Made by a program: the position numbers and the translations under genes. This document shows positions 31,756-41,737 of a stretch of 64,000 nt of DNA, in pieces (within the stretch, counting starts at the first letter, position 1; each line of letters begins with the position of its first letter). Below the pieces are notes generated by a model that saw nothing but the letters and a program-made list of their open reading frames with translations, was not told the origin of the DNA and did no database searches. This DNA is from Rathayibacter sp. VKM Ac-2856 (GTDB lineage: Bacteria; Actinomycetota; Actinomycetes; Actinomycetales; Microbacteriaceae). The stretch spans positions 496,001-560,000 of the forward strand of contig NZ_JABMLF010000001.1 of NCBI RefSeq assembly GCF_013205055.1, read 5' to 3'.

Positions 31756-32234
31756 TGGCGGGAGGGCCGGGGACGCCGGCGACGCTCGCCCTCGCCGCGG
31801 CGGGGATCGCGTTCGCGCCCCGCGAGTACCGGCACGATCCCGGAGCCGCGAGCTACGGCGCGGAGGCCGCCGAGGCGCTCGGTGTCGAGCCCGAGCGGGT
31901 CTTCAAGACGCTGCTGGTCGACGTCGACGGCGAGCTGGTCGTGGGAGTGGTGCCGGTCACCGGGTCGCTGGGGCTGAAGGAGCTCGCGGCGGCGGTCGGC
32001 GGCAAGCGCGCGGCGATGGCCGATCCCGCCCTCGCGCAGCGGCGCACCGGCTACGTGCTCGGCGGCATCTCGCCGATCGGGCAGAAGACGCGGCACCGGA
32101 CCGTGGTCGACGAGACGGCGGAGCTCTACGACACCGTGCTCGTCTCCGGCGGGCGGCGCGGCTTCGACATCGAGCTCTCCCCCGCCGACCTCGTGCGCGC
32201 GACGGACGCGCTGCTCGCCGACATCGCGCGCTGA
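31755..32234 (+). CDS. ybaK: Cys-tRNA(Pro)/aminoacyl-tRNA deacylase YbaK/EbsC
   Basis: 159 residues. It removes mischarged amino acids, mainly Cys from tRNA-Pro, in the INS superfamily of trans-editing factors. Key segments: YRHDPGAASYGAEAAEALG, ERVFKTLLVDVDG with the conserved K, VVPVTGSLGLKELA and GYVLGGISPIGQKTRH. The start ATG overlaps the glgX stop (TGATG), an unusual partner for a tRNA-editing gene; the link is probably only co-transcription. Confidence 0.92.
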   Translation: MAGGPGTPATLALAAAGIAFAPREYRHDPGAASYGAEAAEALGVEPERVFKTLLVDVDGELVVGVVPVTGSLGLKELAAAVGGKRAAMADPALAQRRTGYVLGGISPIGQKTRHRTVVDETAELYDTVLVSGGRRGFDIELSPADLVRATDALLADIAR

Positions 32235-32242
32235 CGGCGGGC

Positions 32243-32454
32243 GGGTCTCGACGCGCGCTGCGCGCTGCTCGACCGATGTCGGGGCGCCGTGCGCGCCCCT
32301 CCAGGCGATGGAGCGCGTGCGCGCCCCTTATTGCCGTGAAGTGCGTGCGCGGCCCTTCGTGCTGATCGAGTAGCCCGCGCAGCGGGCGTATCGAGATCCA
32401 CCGTTCTGCAGGAGGTGGGTCTCGATACGCGCTGCGCGCTACTCGACCAGCATG
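32243..32454. repeat. REP-like elements, cluster of three copies
   Basis: Copies at 32243-32278 (plus), 32359-32402 (minus, starts GTGCTGATCGAGTAGCCCGC) and 32417-32454 (plus, GGGTCTCGATACGCGCTGCG). The loops differ (CGCGCTGCGCG, GCCCGCGCAGCGGGC) but TCGATACG and CTACTCGA are conserved. The intervening sequence (about 80 bp) is GC-rich with GCGCGCCCCT repeats and no gene. They separate ybaK from the converging glgP. Confidence 0.85.
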
Positions 32455-32501
32455 CAGAGGCGCTGCGCTGCTCGGCCGCGGGTGAACGCGGTGCCGCCGC
32501 G

Positions 32502-35081
32502 TCAGCCGGCGGCCGCGACCAGGCCGAGCTCGGCCGAGCGGGCGAGCAGCGGGTGGCGCGGCACGACGCGCACCGTGTAGCCGAAGGAGCCGCTGCGGTC
32601 GAGGACGATCTCGCCCGCGTAGGGCACCCGGCCGACCGCGTCGGCGGGCACCACCGCGCCCGACTCCTCCGTGACCTCGAGCTCGTGCAGGCGGACGTCG
32701 ACGAGCGAGCCGTCCGCGGCCGTCGTGCCCGAGACCACCTGCACGGTGACGTCGTCCGGCGAGAGCTCGCCCAGCCGGACGCCCGCGCGCAGCGCGAGGC
32801 GGTCGCCGCGCTGGGGCACCGCGTCGATCCCGCCGGACTCGACCGAGGCGACGGCCACGCCCGCCCAGCCCGCGCGCACCCGCCGCTTCCACGCCGAGAG
32901 CTCCTTCGCCGGCTCGAAGTGGTCGGCCGAGATCTCCCGGCCGGCCTCCGCGGCGGGCTGGTACAGCGCCTCCACGTACTGGCGCACCATCCGCTCCGCC
33001 GACAGCTCCGGCGAGAGCGTTGCGAGCGTGTGCCGGATCGAGCGCACCCAGCGGCGCGGCACGCCGTCGTGATCGCGTGCGTAGTAGCGCGGGACGACCT
33101 CGCTCTCGAGCAGCTCGTAGAGCGCGTCGGCCTCGAGCGTGTCGCGCGACTCCGGGTCGAGGTCGCGGTCGGAGGACGGGATCGCCCAGCCGTTCTCGCC
33201 GTCGAAGTACTCGTTCCACCAGCCGTCGAGGATCGAGAGGTTGAGCGAGCCGTTCAGCGCGGCCTTCATCCCCGAGGTGCCGCACGCCTCGAGCGGGCGC
33301 AGCGGGTTGTTCAGCCAGACGTCGGTGCCCGGGTAGAGCAGCTGCGCCATCGCGATGTCATAGTCGGGCAGGAAGACGATCCGCCGGCGCACGTCCGGCT
33401 CCTGAGCGAAGCGGACCAGCCTCTGGATGAGCCGCTTCCCCTCCTCGTCCGCGGGGTGAGACTTGCCGGCGATGACGATCTGGATCGGGTGCTCGGGGTG
33501 CGTGAGCAGCGCGCGCAGGCGCTCGGGGTCGTGCAGCATCAGCGTGAGCCGCTTGTAGGTGGGCACCCGCCGGGCGAAGCCGATCGTCAGGACGTCCGGG
33601 TCGAGCAGCTCGTCGAGCCACGCCGGGGTCAGGCCGCCCGGGTTCTGCTCGCGCCAGGAGCGCGCGGCTCGGGTCCGGGCGTCGCGGACCAGCTGCTCGC
33701 GCATCGAGCGCCGCGCCTGCCAGAGGTCGCCGTCGCTCAGCGCGCCCGAGGCCCAGTCGGCCCGGGTGGTGTCGTCGGTGCCGAGCCGGTCGCGGGCGAG
33801 GTCGCGCAGGATCGGATCCGTCCAGGTCGCCGCGTGCACGCCGTTCGTGACCGAGCCGATCGGCACCTCCGCCGTGTCGAAGCCCGGCCAGAGACCGGAG
33901 AACATCGAGCGGCTGACGTCGCCGTGCAGCTTCGAGACGCCGTTGGAGCGCTGGGCGAGCCGCAGCCCCATGTAGGCCATGTTGAAGACGTCGCCCGCAC
34001 CGCCGGAGGGCGACTCCGAGCCGAGCGCCAGCACGTCCTCGATCTGCACGCCGGGCAGCAGCTCGGTGGTGAAGTACTGCTCGATCATCCCGCGGTCGAA
34101 GCGGTCGATCCCCGCCGGCACCGGCGTGTGCGTGGTGAACACGGTGCTGGCGCGGACGACCTGCAGCGCCTGGTCGAAGTCGAGACCGGAGCCGATCAGC
34201 CCGGAGATCCGCTCGAGGCCCTGGAAGCCCGCGTGCCCCTCGTTGGTGTGGAACACCTCCGGCAGCGGCGTGCCCGAGACCTCGGCCCACAGCTCGAGGG
34301 CCCGCACGCCGCCGATCCCCAGCAGCAGCTCCTGCAGGAGCCGGTGCTCGCCGCCGCCCCCGTAGAGCCGGTCGGTGACGCTCCGCAGGGCGTCCTCGTT
34401 CTCGCGCACGTCCGTGTCGAGGAGCAGCAGGGTCACCCGGCCGACCTCCGCCCGCCAGACCCGGGCGTACAGCGCGCGCCCGTCGGGCAGGGCGAGCACG
34501 ATGCGGGCCGCGGAGCCGTCGGCCATCCGCACCATCCGCAGCGGCAGCCCGTCCGGGTCGAGCGAGGGATAGGACTCGAGCTGCCAGCCGTCGGCCGAGA
34601 GCCCCTGGGCGAAGTAGCCCGAGCGGTAGAACAGGCCCACGCCGGTGAGCGGGACGCCGAGGTCCGAGGAGGCCTTGAGGTGATCGCCGGCGAGGATGCC
34701 GAGGCCGCCGGAGTACTGCGGGAGCGCGGCGGCGATGCCGAACTCGGGCGAGAAGTAGGCGATCGAGCGCGGCGCCGACTCGGGCAGCGACTGGTACCAG
34801 CGCGGCTCGGTGCGGTAGCGCTCCAGCTCGTCGCGCAGCCGCCAGGCGTCGTCGACGAAGCCCTGGTCGCGGGCCAGCTCGGCGAGCCGCTCGGGCGCGA
34901 TCGCGCCGAGGAGGGCGGTCGGATCGCCCTTGCCGCGGCGCCACAGCTCGGGATCGGCCCGCTCGAACAGGCGCCGGGTCGGCTCGTGCCAGGCCCAGCG
35001 CAGGTTGCCCGCCAGCTCGCCGAGCGCGGACAGCTCGGGCGGGAGGACGGATCGGACGGTGAAGCGGCGGATGGCCTTCAC
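32502..35081 (-). CDS. glgP: Alpha-glucan phosphorylase (DUF3417-containing type)
   Basis: 859 residues. It cleaves alpha-1,4-glucan ends with phosphate to glucose-1-phosphate. The N-terminal DUF3417-like region is RRFTVRSVLPPELSALGELA. The catalytic core has PQYSGGLGILAGDHLKASSD, VFHTNEGHAGFQGLER, TFTTHTPVPAG-like VFTTHTPVPAGIDRFD and RRVPTYKRLTLML. The pyridoxal-phosphate/activation lysine motif is EACGTSGMKAALNGSLNLS. A GAGGAGT ribosome site decides GTG 35081 over ATG 35105. Divergent from glgE. Confidence 0.93.
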   Translation of the reverse strand: MKAIRRFTVRSVLPPELSALGELAGNLRWAWHEPTRRLFERADPELWRRGKGDPTALLGAIAPERLAELARDQGFVDDAWRLRDELERYRTEPRWYQSLPESAPRSIAYFSPEFGIAAALPQYSGGLGILAGDHLKASSDLGVPLTGVGLFYRSGYFAQGLSADGWQLESYPSLDPDGLPLRMVRMADGSAARIVLALPDGRALYARVWRAEVGRVTLLLLDTDVRENEDALRSVTDRLYGGGGEHRLLQELLLGIGGVRALELWAEVSGTPLPEVFHTNEGHAGFQGLERISGLIGSGLDFDQALQVVRASTVFTTHTPVPAGIDRFDRGMIEQYFTTELLPGVQIEDVLALGSESPSGGAGDVFNMAYMGLRLAQRSNGVSKLHGDVSRSMFSGLWPGFDTAEVPIGSVTNGVHAATWTDPILRDLARDRLGTDDTTRADWASGALSDGDLWQARRSMREQLVRDARTRAARSWREQNPGGLTPAWLDELLDPDVLTIGFARRVPTYKRLTLMLHDPERLRALLTHPEHPIQIVIAGKSHPADEEGKRLIQRLVRFAQEPDVRRRIVFLPDYDIAMAQLLYPGTDVWLNNPLRPLEACGTSGMKAALNGSLNLSILDGWWNEYFDGENGWAIPSSDRDLDPESRDTLEADALYELLESEVVPRYYARDHDGVPRRWVRSIRHTLATLSPELSAERMVRQYVEALYQPAAEAGREISADHFEPAKELSAWKRRVRAGWAGVAVASVESGGIDAVPQRGDRLALRAGVRLGELSPDDVTVQVVSGTTAADGSLVDVRLHELEVTEESGAVVPADAVGRVPYAGEIVLDRSGSFGYTVRVVPRHPLLARSAELGLVAAAG

Positions 35082-35151
35082 GGCACTCCTCGACTCTCTG
35101 CTCATCGCGACGACCTGCTGATCTCGACGACCTGCCGGGGCGCGCTCGGAC

Positions 35152-35157
35152 ACTGTA
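35152..35157 (-). promoter_or_regulatory. -10 element of glgP
   Basis: The minus strand reads TACAGT about 70 bases upstream of the glgP GTG, leaving a leader with a ribosome site. Confidence 0.4.
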
Positions 35158-35254
35158 GCCGAGTGCCTGCGAGCGCCGGCGACGGTGGCGCGGGCGCCTT
35201 TTGCACAGGCGCGCGCGGCTCCGCAACCGGCGTGCCAAAGGCACCGGCGGTCGC

Positions 35255-35260
35255 TACTGT
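35255..35260 (+). promoter_or_regulatory. -10 element of glgE (leaderless)
   Basis: TACTGT ends 6 bases before GTG 35267, the first in-frame start after it. The region 35082-35266 is the divergent promoter region for glgP and glgE. Confidence 0.6.
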
Positions 35261-35266
35261 CGTGAC

Positions 35267-37528
35267 GTGGCTATGACACCTTTCGGCAAGGCTTCGCAGG
35301 GCAAGGACGCACGACGAGCGGCTCGGGGAGGTGCGGCCCGGGACGAGACACCGGCGGAGCAGACTCCGCCGAGTCCGGCTCCGGCGGCCGAGGCTCCCGC
35401 GGCCCCCGCCTCCCAGGACTCCGCGGCTCCCGCGACGGCCGCGCAGGCGCCCGTCGCTCCGGGCTCGGCGGCGCAGTCGCCCGACGCTCCGGCTCCGGCC
35501 GCCGAGCAGTCGGCTCCCACCGGCTCCGGCTACCGGGTGCGCGCCGAGCGCATCCCGATCATCGACCCGCAGCCCAGGCTCGAGGACGACCGCTGGCCGG
35601 CCAAGGCCTTCGTCGGCGAGGTCGTCCCGTTCGCGGCGACCGCGTTCCGCGAGGGACACGACCTCATCGGCGTCGACCTGCTGCTGACCTCCCCCGCCGG
35701 CGCCGAGTCGGAGCACCGAATGGCGCTCATCGCCACCGGCACCGACCGCTACGGGCGCCTCGTCCTCCTCGACGACGAGGGCGACTGGACCTACCGGATC
35801 CGCGCGTTCGCCGACGACTGGGCGACCTGGCTGCACACCGCCGAGGTGAAGATCCCCGCGAGTCTGGACATCGCCGTCACCTTCGCGATCGGCGAGGGCC
35901 TCCTCCGCACCGCGGCCGAGCAGGACAGCCGCTCGGACGCCGAGCGCTCCCTGCTGACCGACGCGGCCGCCACCGTGGCCGACGAGTCGCTCTCCCCCGA
36001 GGCGCGCCTCGCCGCCGCCGAGGACCCGGCCGTGCACGGCGCCTTCACCGCCCGCCCGGTGATGAGCCTCGCGAGCGTCTCCGAGCCGCGCACCGTCCAC
36101 GTCGAGCGCACCCGCGCCGGCGTCGGCGCCTGGTACGAGTTCTTCCCCCGGTCCGAGGGAGCCGTCCGCCACGAGGACGGCACCGTCACCTCGGGCTCGT
36201 TCCGCACCGCGATCGACCGGCTCCCGGCCGTCGCCGCGATGGGCTTCGACGTGCTCTACCTCCCGCCGATCCACCCGATCGGCCGCAACTTCCGCAAGGG
36301 CCCGAACAACACGCTGAACGCCGGACCGGGCGACCCCGGATCGCCGTGGGCGATCGGCGCACCCGAGGGCGGGCACGACGCGATCCACCCCGACCTCGGC
36401 ACGGTGGAGGACTTCACCGCCTTCCACGACGCGGTCACCGCCGCGGGTCTCGAGCTCGCGCTCGACTTCGCACTGCAGGCCTCGCCCGACCACCCCTGGG
36501 TGACCAGCCACCCGGAGTGGTTCACGACGCTCCCCGACGGCTCGATCGCGTACGCGGAGAACCCGCCGAAGAAGTACCAGGACATCTACCCGATCAACTT
36601 CGACAACGATCCGGAGGGCATCCGCCAGGAGGCGCTGCGGGTCCTCCGCTACTGGATCTCGCTCGGCGTGAAGATCTTCCGCGTCGACAACCCGCACACG
36701 AAGCCGCTCGACTTCTGGGAGTGGATCATCCACGAGGTCAACGCCGAGAACCCCGAGGTCGTCTTCCTGGCGGAGGCGTTCACCCGCCCGGCGATCATGC
36801 GCGCGCTCGGCAAGGTCGGCTTCCAGCAGTCCTACTCGTACTTCACCTGGCGCAACACGAAGGAGGAGCTCGAGGAGTTCTTCACGAGCATCTCGCACGA
36901 GACGGCCGACTACATGCGGCCGAACCTGTTCGTGAACACGCCCGACATCCTCACCGAGTACCTCCAGTACGGCGGCCGCGCCGCGTACAAGGTGCGCGCC
37001 GCGCTCGCCGCGACGGCCTCGCCGCTCTGGGGCGTCTACGCCGGCTACGAGCTGATCGAGAACGTCGCGCGCCCGGGCGCCGAGGAGAACATCGACAACG
37101 AGAAGTTCGAGTACAAGACCCGCGACTGGGCCGCGGCGGACGAGTCCGGCGCGACGATCGCCCCCTACATCACGCGGCTCAACGAGATCCGCCGGGCGCA
37201 CCCGGCCCTCGTGCAGCGCCGCAACCTCCAGGTGCAGGGCAGCGACGACGACGCGATCATCGTCTACTCCAAGCACCTCGACCGCGCCTTCACGGGCACC
37301 GGAGCGGACGACACCCTCCTCGTCGTGGTCAACACCGACCCGCACTCGGCCCGCGAGACGACGGTGCACATCGATCTGCCGTCGCTCGGCCTGGACTGGA
37401 GCGCGACCTACGAGGTCGAGGACCTGATCACCGGCGCCGTCTGGACCTGGGGCAGCGACAACTACGTGCGGCTCGACTCCTTCGTCGAGCCCGTGCACAT
37501 CCTGAGCGTGAAGGCGGACGGACGATGA
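35267..37528 (+). CDS. glgE: Alpha-1,4-glucan:maltose-1-phosphate maltosyltransferase
   Basis: 753 residues, GH13_3. It transfers maltosyl units from maltose-1-phosphate to alpha-glucan. About 80 N-terminal residues are an Ala/Pro/Gln/Ser low-complexity tail. The enzyme starts near [19 protein letters not shown] and has [35 protein letters not shown], the nucleophile Asp in [15 protein letters not shown], the acid Glu in [14 protein letters not shown], and [20 protein letters not shown] 35267 was chosen from the leaderless promoter. It overlaps glgB (ATGA). The maltose-1-phosphate suppliers TreS and Pep2 are not in this window. Confidence 0.95.
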   Translation: MAMTPFGKASQGKDARRAARGGAARDETPAEQTPPSPAPAAEAPAAPASQDSAAPATAAQAPVAPGSAAQSPDAPAPAAEQSAPTGSGYRVRAERIPIIDPQPRLEDDRWPAKAFVGEVVPFAATAFREGHDLIGVDLLLTSPAGAESEHRMALIATGTDRYGRLVLLDDEGDWTYRIRAFADDWATWLHTAEVKIPASLDIAVTFAIGEGLLRTAAEQDSRSDAERSLLTDAAATVADESLSPEARLAAAEDPAVHGAFTARPVMSLASVSEPRTVHVERTRAGVGAWYEFFPRSEGAVRHEDGTVTSGSFRTAIDRLPAVAAMGFDVLYLPPIHPIGRNFRKGPNNTLNAGPGDPGSPWAIGAPEGGHDAIHPDLGTVEDFTAFHDAVTAAGLELALDFALQASPDHPWVTSHPEWFTTLPDGSIAYAENPPKKYQDIYPINFDNDPEGIRQEALRVLRYWISLGVKIFRVDNPHTKPLDFWEWIIHEVNAENPEVVFLAEAFTRPAIMRALGKVGFQQSYSYFTWRNTKEELEEFFTSISHETADYMRPNLFVNTPDILTEYLQYGGRAAYKVRAALAATASPLWGVYAGYELIENVARPGAEENIDNEKFEYKTRDWAAADESGATIAPYITRLNEIRRAHPALVQRRNLQVQGSDDDAIIVYSKHLDRAFTGTGADDTLLVVVNTDPHSARETTVHIDLPSLGLDWSATYEVEDLITGAVWTWGSDNYVRLDSFVEPVHILSVKADGR

Positions 37529-39978
37529 CGGTTCCCGAGGACAAGAACGAGGGCATGCGCCCGGCGGAGACCGTGCGACCCGCGGACGCCGCTGCTCCCG
37601 CCGAGCACCCCGTGCCCGCGGAGAGCGGGAGCCCGGCCGAGTCGGCGGGCGTCGAGCCGCGCGTGGAGACCGTCGTCACCACGGGCACGAGCTCGGCGAC
37701 GACGACCGGAGCACACGCGGCGGAGCCGGTGACTCCGGAGCCCGCGCCGCTCCTGCCGCCCGAGCCCGTCGCTCCGGTCGACTCCCCCGCCGCCCCGGCG
37801 GAGGACTCCGTCGTCGACGCGCTGCCCGAGTTCCCCGAGTGGGTCCTCCAGCAGCTCGCGACCGGCAGCAACGCCCTCCCGCACGACGTCCTCGGCCAGC
37901 ACCCGCTCCCCGGCGGCGGCGCCGTCGTGCGCGTCCGCCGCCCGCTCGCCGACGCCGTGACGGCCGTCCTCGCGGGCGGTGTCCGCGTCGAGCTGGAGCA
38001 CCTCCACGACGGCATCTGGCAGGGCGTCCACGACGAGGATCCGCAGGCGTACACCGTCGAGGCGCACTACGGCGACGGCTCCACCTGGAGCGCCGAGGAC
38101 CCGTACCGCTTCTCCAAGACCGTCGGCGACTTCGACCTCTACCTGATCGGCGAGGGCCGGCACGAGCGCCTCTGGGAGGCGCTCGGTGCGCGGCACCGCG
38201 AGCACGAGGGCGTCTGGGGCACCTCGTTCGCCGTCTGGGCCCCGCACGCTCAGGCCGTCCGCGTCGTCGGCGACTTCAACGACTGGAACGGCGAGGGCCA
38301 CGCCCTGCGCAATCTCGGCGTCACCGGCGTCTGGGAGATCTTCCTCCCCGGTGTCGAGCCCGGCGCGTCCTACAAGTTCGACCTGCTCTCGCGGGACGGC
38401 CAGTGGGTGCGCAAGGCCGACCCGATGGCGCGCGCGACCGAGGTGCCGCCCGCGACCGCCTCGCGCGTCGCCGTCTCGCACCACCGGTGGGACGACACCG
38501 CGTGGATGGAGAAGCGCGCGAGCGTCGACCCGCACGTCCAGCCGATCAGCGTCTACGAGATGCACCTCGGCTCCTGGAAGCCCGGTCTCGGCTATCGCGA
38601 CCTCGCGGATCCGCTGATCGAGTACGTCACCGCGCTCGGCTTCACGCACGTGGAGTTCATGCCGCTCGCCGAGCACCCGTTCGGCGGCTCCTGGGGCTAC
38701 CAGGTGACCGGCTACTACGCCGCGTCGAGCCGCTTCGGCACCGCCGACGACCTCAAGTACCTGATCGACCGGCTGCACCAGGCCGGCATCGGCGTCCTCG
38801 TCGACTGGGTGCCCGGGCACTTCCCGAAGGACGACTTCGCCCTCGCCCGCTTCGACGGCGAGCCGCTCTACGAGCACCCGGACTGGCGCCGCGGCGAGCA
38901 GATGGACTGGGGCACGTACGTCTTCGACTTCGGGCACACCCAGGTCCGCAACTTCCTCGTCGCGAACGCGCTGTTCTGGCTCGAGGAGTTCCACGTCGAC
39001 GGACTTCGCGTGGACGCCGTCGCGTCGATGCTCTACCTCGACTACTCCCGCAAGGAGGGCGAGTGGCTGCCGAACCAGTACGGCGGCCGCGAGCACCTCG
39101 AGGCGATCAGCTTCCTGCAGGAGGTGAACGCCACCGCCTACAAGCTCAACCCCGGCATCATGATGATCGCCGAGGAGTCCACCAGCTGGCCCGGCGTCAC
39201 CCAGCCCACCGTCTCCGGCGGGCTCGGCTTCGGGCTCAAGTGGAACATGGGCTGGATGAACGACTCGCTGCGCTACATGGCGAACGACCCGCTCTGGCGC
39301 CAGTACCACCTGGGCGAGATCACCTTCTCCTTCGTCTACGCGTTCAGCGAGCAGTTCGTCCTGCCGATCAGCCACGACGAGGTCGTGCACGGCAAGGGCT
39401 CGCTGGTGCAGAAGATGCCGGGCGACCACTGGCAGCAGCTGGCGAACGTCCGGGCCTACCTCGCCTTCATGTGGGCGCACCCGGGCAAGCAGCTGCTCTT
39501 CATGGGCCAGGAGTTCGGGCAGTACTCGGAGTGGTCCGAGGAGCGCGGGCTGGACTGGTGGATCCTCGACCAGCCGAGCCACCGCGGCCTGTGGAGCCTC
39601 GTCGGCGAGCTGAATCGCGTCTACCGCGAGGTCCCGTCGCTGAACGAGCTCGACAACGACCAGGCCGGCTTCGAGTGGATCGACGGCGGGGCCGCGGCGC
39701 CGAACGTCATCTCCTTCCTCCGCAAGGACAAGGCCGGTCGCTCGGTCGCCGTGATCGTCAACTTCTCCGGCTCGCCGGTGCACGCCTACCGCGTCGGCCT
39801 CCCCGAGGCGGGCCGCTGGGAGGAGCTGCTGAACACGGACGCCGAGATCTACGGCGGCTCCGGTATCGGCAACTTCGGCGCCGTCGAGGCACGCGACGAG
39901 CCGTGGGCGGGCCGCCCCGCCTCGGCGGAGCTCATCCTGCCCCCACTCGGCGCCCTCTACCTGCGCCACCAGGACTGA
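37525..39978 (+). CDS. glgB: 1,4-alpha-glucan branching enzyme
   Basis: 817 residues, GH13_9. It forms alpha-1,6 branches. The order is a 90-residue Ala/Pro/Glu-rich tail not seen in most GlgB, an N1 domain ([20 protein letters not shown]), CBM48 ([20 protein letters not shown]) and the barrel: [33 protein letters not shown] with Asp nucleophile, [16 protein letters not shown] with Glu, and [19 protein letters not shown] with the third Asp. ATG 37525 overlaps the glgE stop. Confidence 0.96.
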   Translation: MTVPEDKNEGMRPAETVRPADAAAPAEHPVPAESGSPAESAGVEPRVETVVTTGTSSATTTGAHAAEPVTPEPAPLLPPEPVAPVDSPAAPAEDSVVDALPEFPEWVLQQLATGSNALPHDVLGQHPLPGGGAVVRVRRPLADAVTAVLAGGVRVELEHLHDGIWQGVHDEDPQAYTVEAHYGDGSTWSAEDPYRFSKTVGDFDLYLIGEGRHERLWEALGARHREHEGVWGTSFAVWAPHAQAVRVVGDFNDWNGEGHALRNLGVTGVWEIFLPGVEPGASYKFDLLSRDGQWVRKADPMARATEVPPATASRVAVSHHRWDDTAWMEKRASVDPHVQPISVYEMHLGSWKPGLGYRDLADPLIEYVTALGFTHVEFMPLAEHPFGGSWGYQVTGYYAASSRFGTADDLKYLIDRLHQAGIGVLVDWVPGHFPKDDFALARFDGEPLYEHPDWRRGEQMDWGTYVFDFGHTQVRNFLVANALFWLEEFHVDGLRVDAVASMLYLDYSRKEGEWLPNQYGGREHLEAISFLQEVNATAYKLNPGIMMIAEESTSWPGVTQPTVSGGLGFGLKWNMGWMNDSLRYMANDPLWRQYHLGEITFSFVYAFSEQFVLPISHDEVVHGKGSLVQKMPGDHWQQLANVRAYLAFMWAHPGKQLLFMGQEFGQYSEWSEERGLDWWILDQPSHRGLWSLVGELNRVYREVPSLNELDNDQAGFEWIDGGAAAPNVISFLRKDKAGRSVAVIVNFSGSPVHAYRVGLPEAGRWEELLNTDAEIYGGSGIGNFGAVEARDEPWAGRPASAELILPPLGALYLRHQD

Positions 39979-39994
39979 CCCCGCTGCACGCCCG

Positions 39995-40038
39995 AAGGCG
40001 GGCGGAGCGGACGCGACAGGCGTCCCTCCGCCCGCCTT
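39995..40038 (+). terminator. Hairpin terminator after glgEB
   Basis: AAGGCGGGCGGAG pairs with CTCCGCCCGCCTT over a 13-bp stem with an extra inner GACG/CGTC, starting 17 bases after the glgB stop and ending TTTC. Confidence 0.85.
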
Positions 40039-40062
40039 TCCCGTGCGCCCGGGAGCCCCGGC

Positions 40063-40240
40063 CATGCTGATCGAGTAGCCCGCAGAGCGGGCGTATCGAG
40101 ATCCACCGGAGCAGAGACGCGGGGCCTGCAGACCTGAGCACGGGCGACGGTGGGTCTCGATACGCCCCTGCGGGGCTACTCGACCGGCATAGGAGGGGCG
40201 GCGGGACTGAATCCGCCCCTTCGGGGCTACGCGACCGACA
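40063..40240. repeat. REP-like elements, cluster of two to three copies
   Basis: A minus-oriented copy at 40063-40104 (starts ATGCTGATCGAGTAGCCC), a plus-oriented copy at 40152-40190 (GGGTCTCGATACGCCCC) and a degenerate third at 40203-40240 (CCGCCCCTTCGGGGCTACGC). No gene is seen in 39979-40378 apart from the terminator and the next gene's promoter. Confidence 0.85.
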
Positions 40241-40278
40241 CGGCGCGGGAGATCGAACTCTCACGAGGCCGACACGTG

Positions 40279-40308
40279 TTGCACAGTCCGCGGAGCACGG
40301 GCTAGCGT
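40279..40308 (+). promoter_or_regulatory. Promoter of the sugar-binding lipoprotein gene
   Basis: A -35 TTGCAC (40279-40284) and -10 TAGCGT (40303-40308) with an 18-bp spacer, 70 bases before the GTG start. The -10 and spacing are the same as in the LacI-linked promoter at 16043-16072. Confidence 0.65.
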
Positions 40309-40378
40309 CGACGGAGAGATCGTTCTCCCGCCCGCCGGCGGGCACACCACGCGACTCCCCGACGAAGAGGACTCCCCC

Positions 40379-41653
40379 GTGAGAAGAAGAATTCTGACCG
40401 CCGCCGCCGCGGCCGCCACCGTCGCCCTCGCCCTGACCGGCTGCTCCTCCGGCGGAGGCGGCGGCGCGTCCGACGATCCGAACGCCGAGGTCCAGTTCTG
40501 GTCCTTCACCGGCATCCAGGCGAAGGACAACGTCAGCGAGTACCTGGCGAAGCAGCCGGACGCGAGCGTCAAGCTGACCGAGGTCGGCTCGTCGCAGGAG
40601 ACCGCGACCGCCCTCACCGCCGCCCTCGCCGGTGGGAAGGTGCCCGACCTCGTGATGATCCAGGGCGACGACCTCCCCCGCTTCGTCGAGAACAGCGCCA
40701 ACTTCGTCGACCTGCGCACGCTCGGCGGCGGCGACCTCGACGCCTCCTATCTGGAGTGGGCCGCCGACGCCGGAACCGCGGCGGACGGCTCGGTCGTCGG
40801 CATCCCGACCGACGTCGGCGGACTGAGCTTCGCCTACCGCGCCGACCTGTTCGAGCAGGCCGGGCTGCCGACCGACCCCGACGAGGTCGCCGCGCTCTGG
40901 AGCGACTGGGACGGCTTCGTCGAGACCGGCGAGAAGTACACCACCGCGACCGGGAAGCCGTTCGTCGACAACGTCGAGACGAGCGTCTTCTACGCGACCG
41001 TCAACCAGGTGACCGAGAAGTACTACTCCCCCGACGGCGAGCTGGTCTACGACAGCAACCCGCAGATCGAGGAGGCCTTCGACACGGCCGTGCGCGCGCA
41101 CGACGCGGGCATCAGCGCCGGCATCGCCGCGTTCTCGTCGGGCTGGGGACCCGGGCGGGCGAACGGCGCCTTCGCGGTGACCATCGCCCCCTCCTGGATC
41201 CTGCAGGGCATCAAGACCGACGCCCCCGACACCGCCGGGAACTGGCGGGTCACCACGGTCCCCGGCGTCGGCGGCAACTGGGGCGGCAGCGTCATCGCGA
41301 TCCCCGCCCGCGCCGAGCACCCGGAGGCGGCCTGGCAGTACATCGAGACGATGATGTCGGCCGAGGGCCAGGAGGACCACTTCGCCACGTCCGGCACCTT
41401 CCCCGCGGCGACCGCCGCCCTCGAGAGCGAGAGCGTCCGCGCCTACACGGACCCGTTCTTCGGCGACTCGCGGATCGGCGACGTCATCGCGAGCTCGGTC
41501 GAGGAGTTCCCCTCGTTCGTGAACGGACCCGACACCGGCGTGATCGGCGCGGCGCTCTCCGGCGCCCTGGTCGAGCTGGAGTCCAGCAACGTGAGCTCGG
41601 CGGAGGCCTTCTCCTCCGGCCTCGACAGCGCACGCCAGGCCGTCGGCGGCTGA
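40379..41653 (+). CDS. ABC transporter sugar-binding lipoprotein
   Basis: 424 residues. Lipoprotein signal ILTAAAAAATVALALTGCSS with the lipobox LTGC at about residue 20, then a Gly linker. The mature part is a family 1 extracellular solute-binding protein: AEVQFWSFTGIQAKDNV, VPDLVMIQGDDLPRFVE, SVVGIPTDVGGLSFAYRAD and GGNWGGSVIAIPARAEHPEA. It would capture a sugar or oligosaccharide for an ABC importer. No permease or ATPase gene is adjacent, so it either uses a transporter elsewhere or is an orphan. GTG 40379 is preceded by GAAGAGGA. Confidence 0.92.
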   Translation: MRRRILTAAAAAATVALALTGCSSGGGGGASDDPNAEVQFWSFTGIQAKDNVSEYLAKQPDASVKLTEVGSSQETATALTAALAGGKVPDLVMIQGDDLPRFVENSANFVDLRTLGGGDLDASYLEWAADAGTAADGSVVGIPTDVGGLSFAYRADLFEQAGLPTDPDEVAALWSDWDGFVETGEKYTTATGKPFVDNVETSVFYATVNQVTEKYYSPDGELVYDSNPQIEEAFDTAVRAHDAGISAGIAAFSSGWGPGRANGAFAVTIAPSWILQGIKTDAPDTAGNWRVTTVPGVGGNWGGSVIAIPARAEHPEAAWQYIETMMSAEGQEDHFATSGTFPAATAALESESVRAYTDPFFGDSRIGDVIASSVEEFPSFVNGPDTGVIGAALSGALVELESSNVSSAEAFSSGLDSARQAVGG

Positions 41654-41666
41654 CGACACCCTGCCT

Positions 41667-41707
41667 CGACGATGACGCCCCCGGTCCTGCGGCCGGGGGC
41701 GTCGTCG
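41667..41707. terminator. Hairpin terminator between convergent genes
   Basis: GACGCCCCCGG pairs with CCGGGGGCGTC around an 8-nt loop, with outer CGACGA/TCGTCG pairs. It lies 13 bp after the lipoprotein stop and before the converging PAP2 gene. Confidence 0.8.
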
Positions 41708-41737
41708 TTGGCGCGGGGAGGCGCGGCTCGGGGCCGG

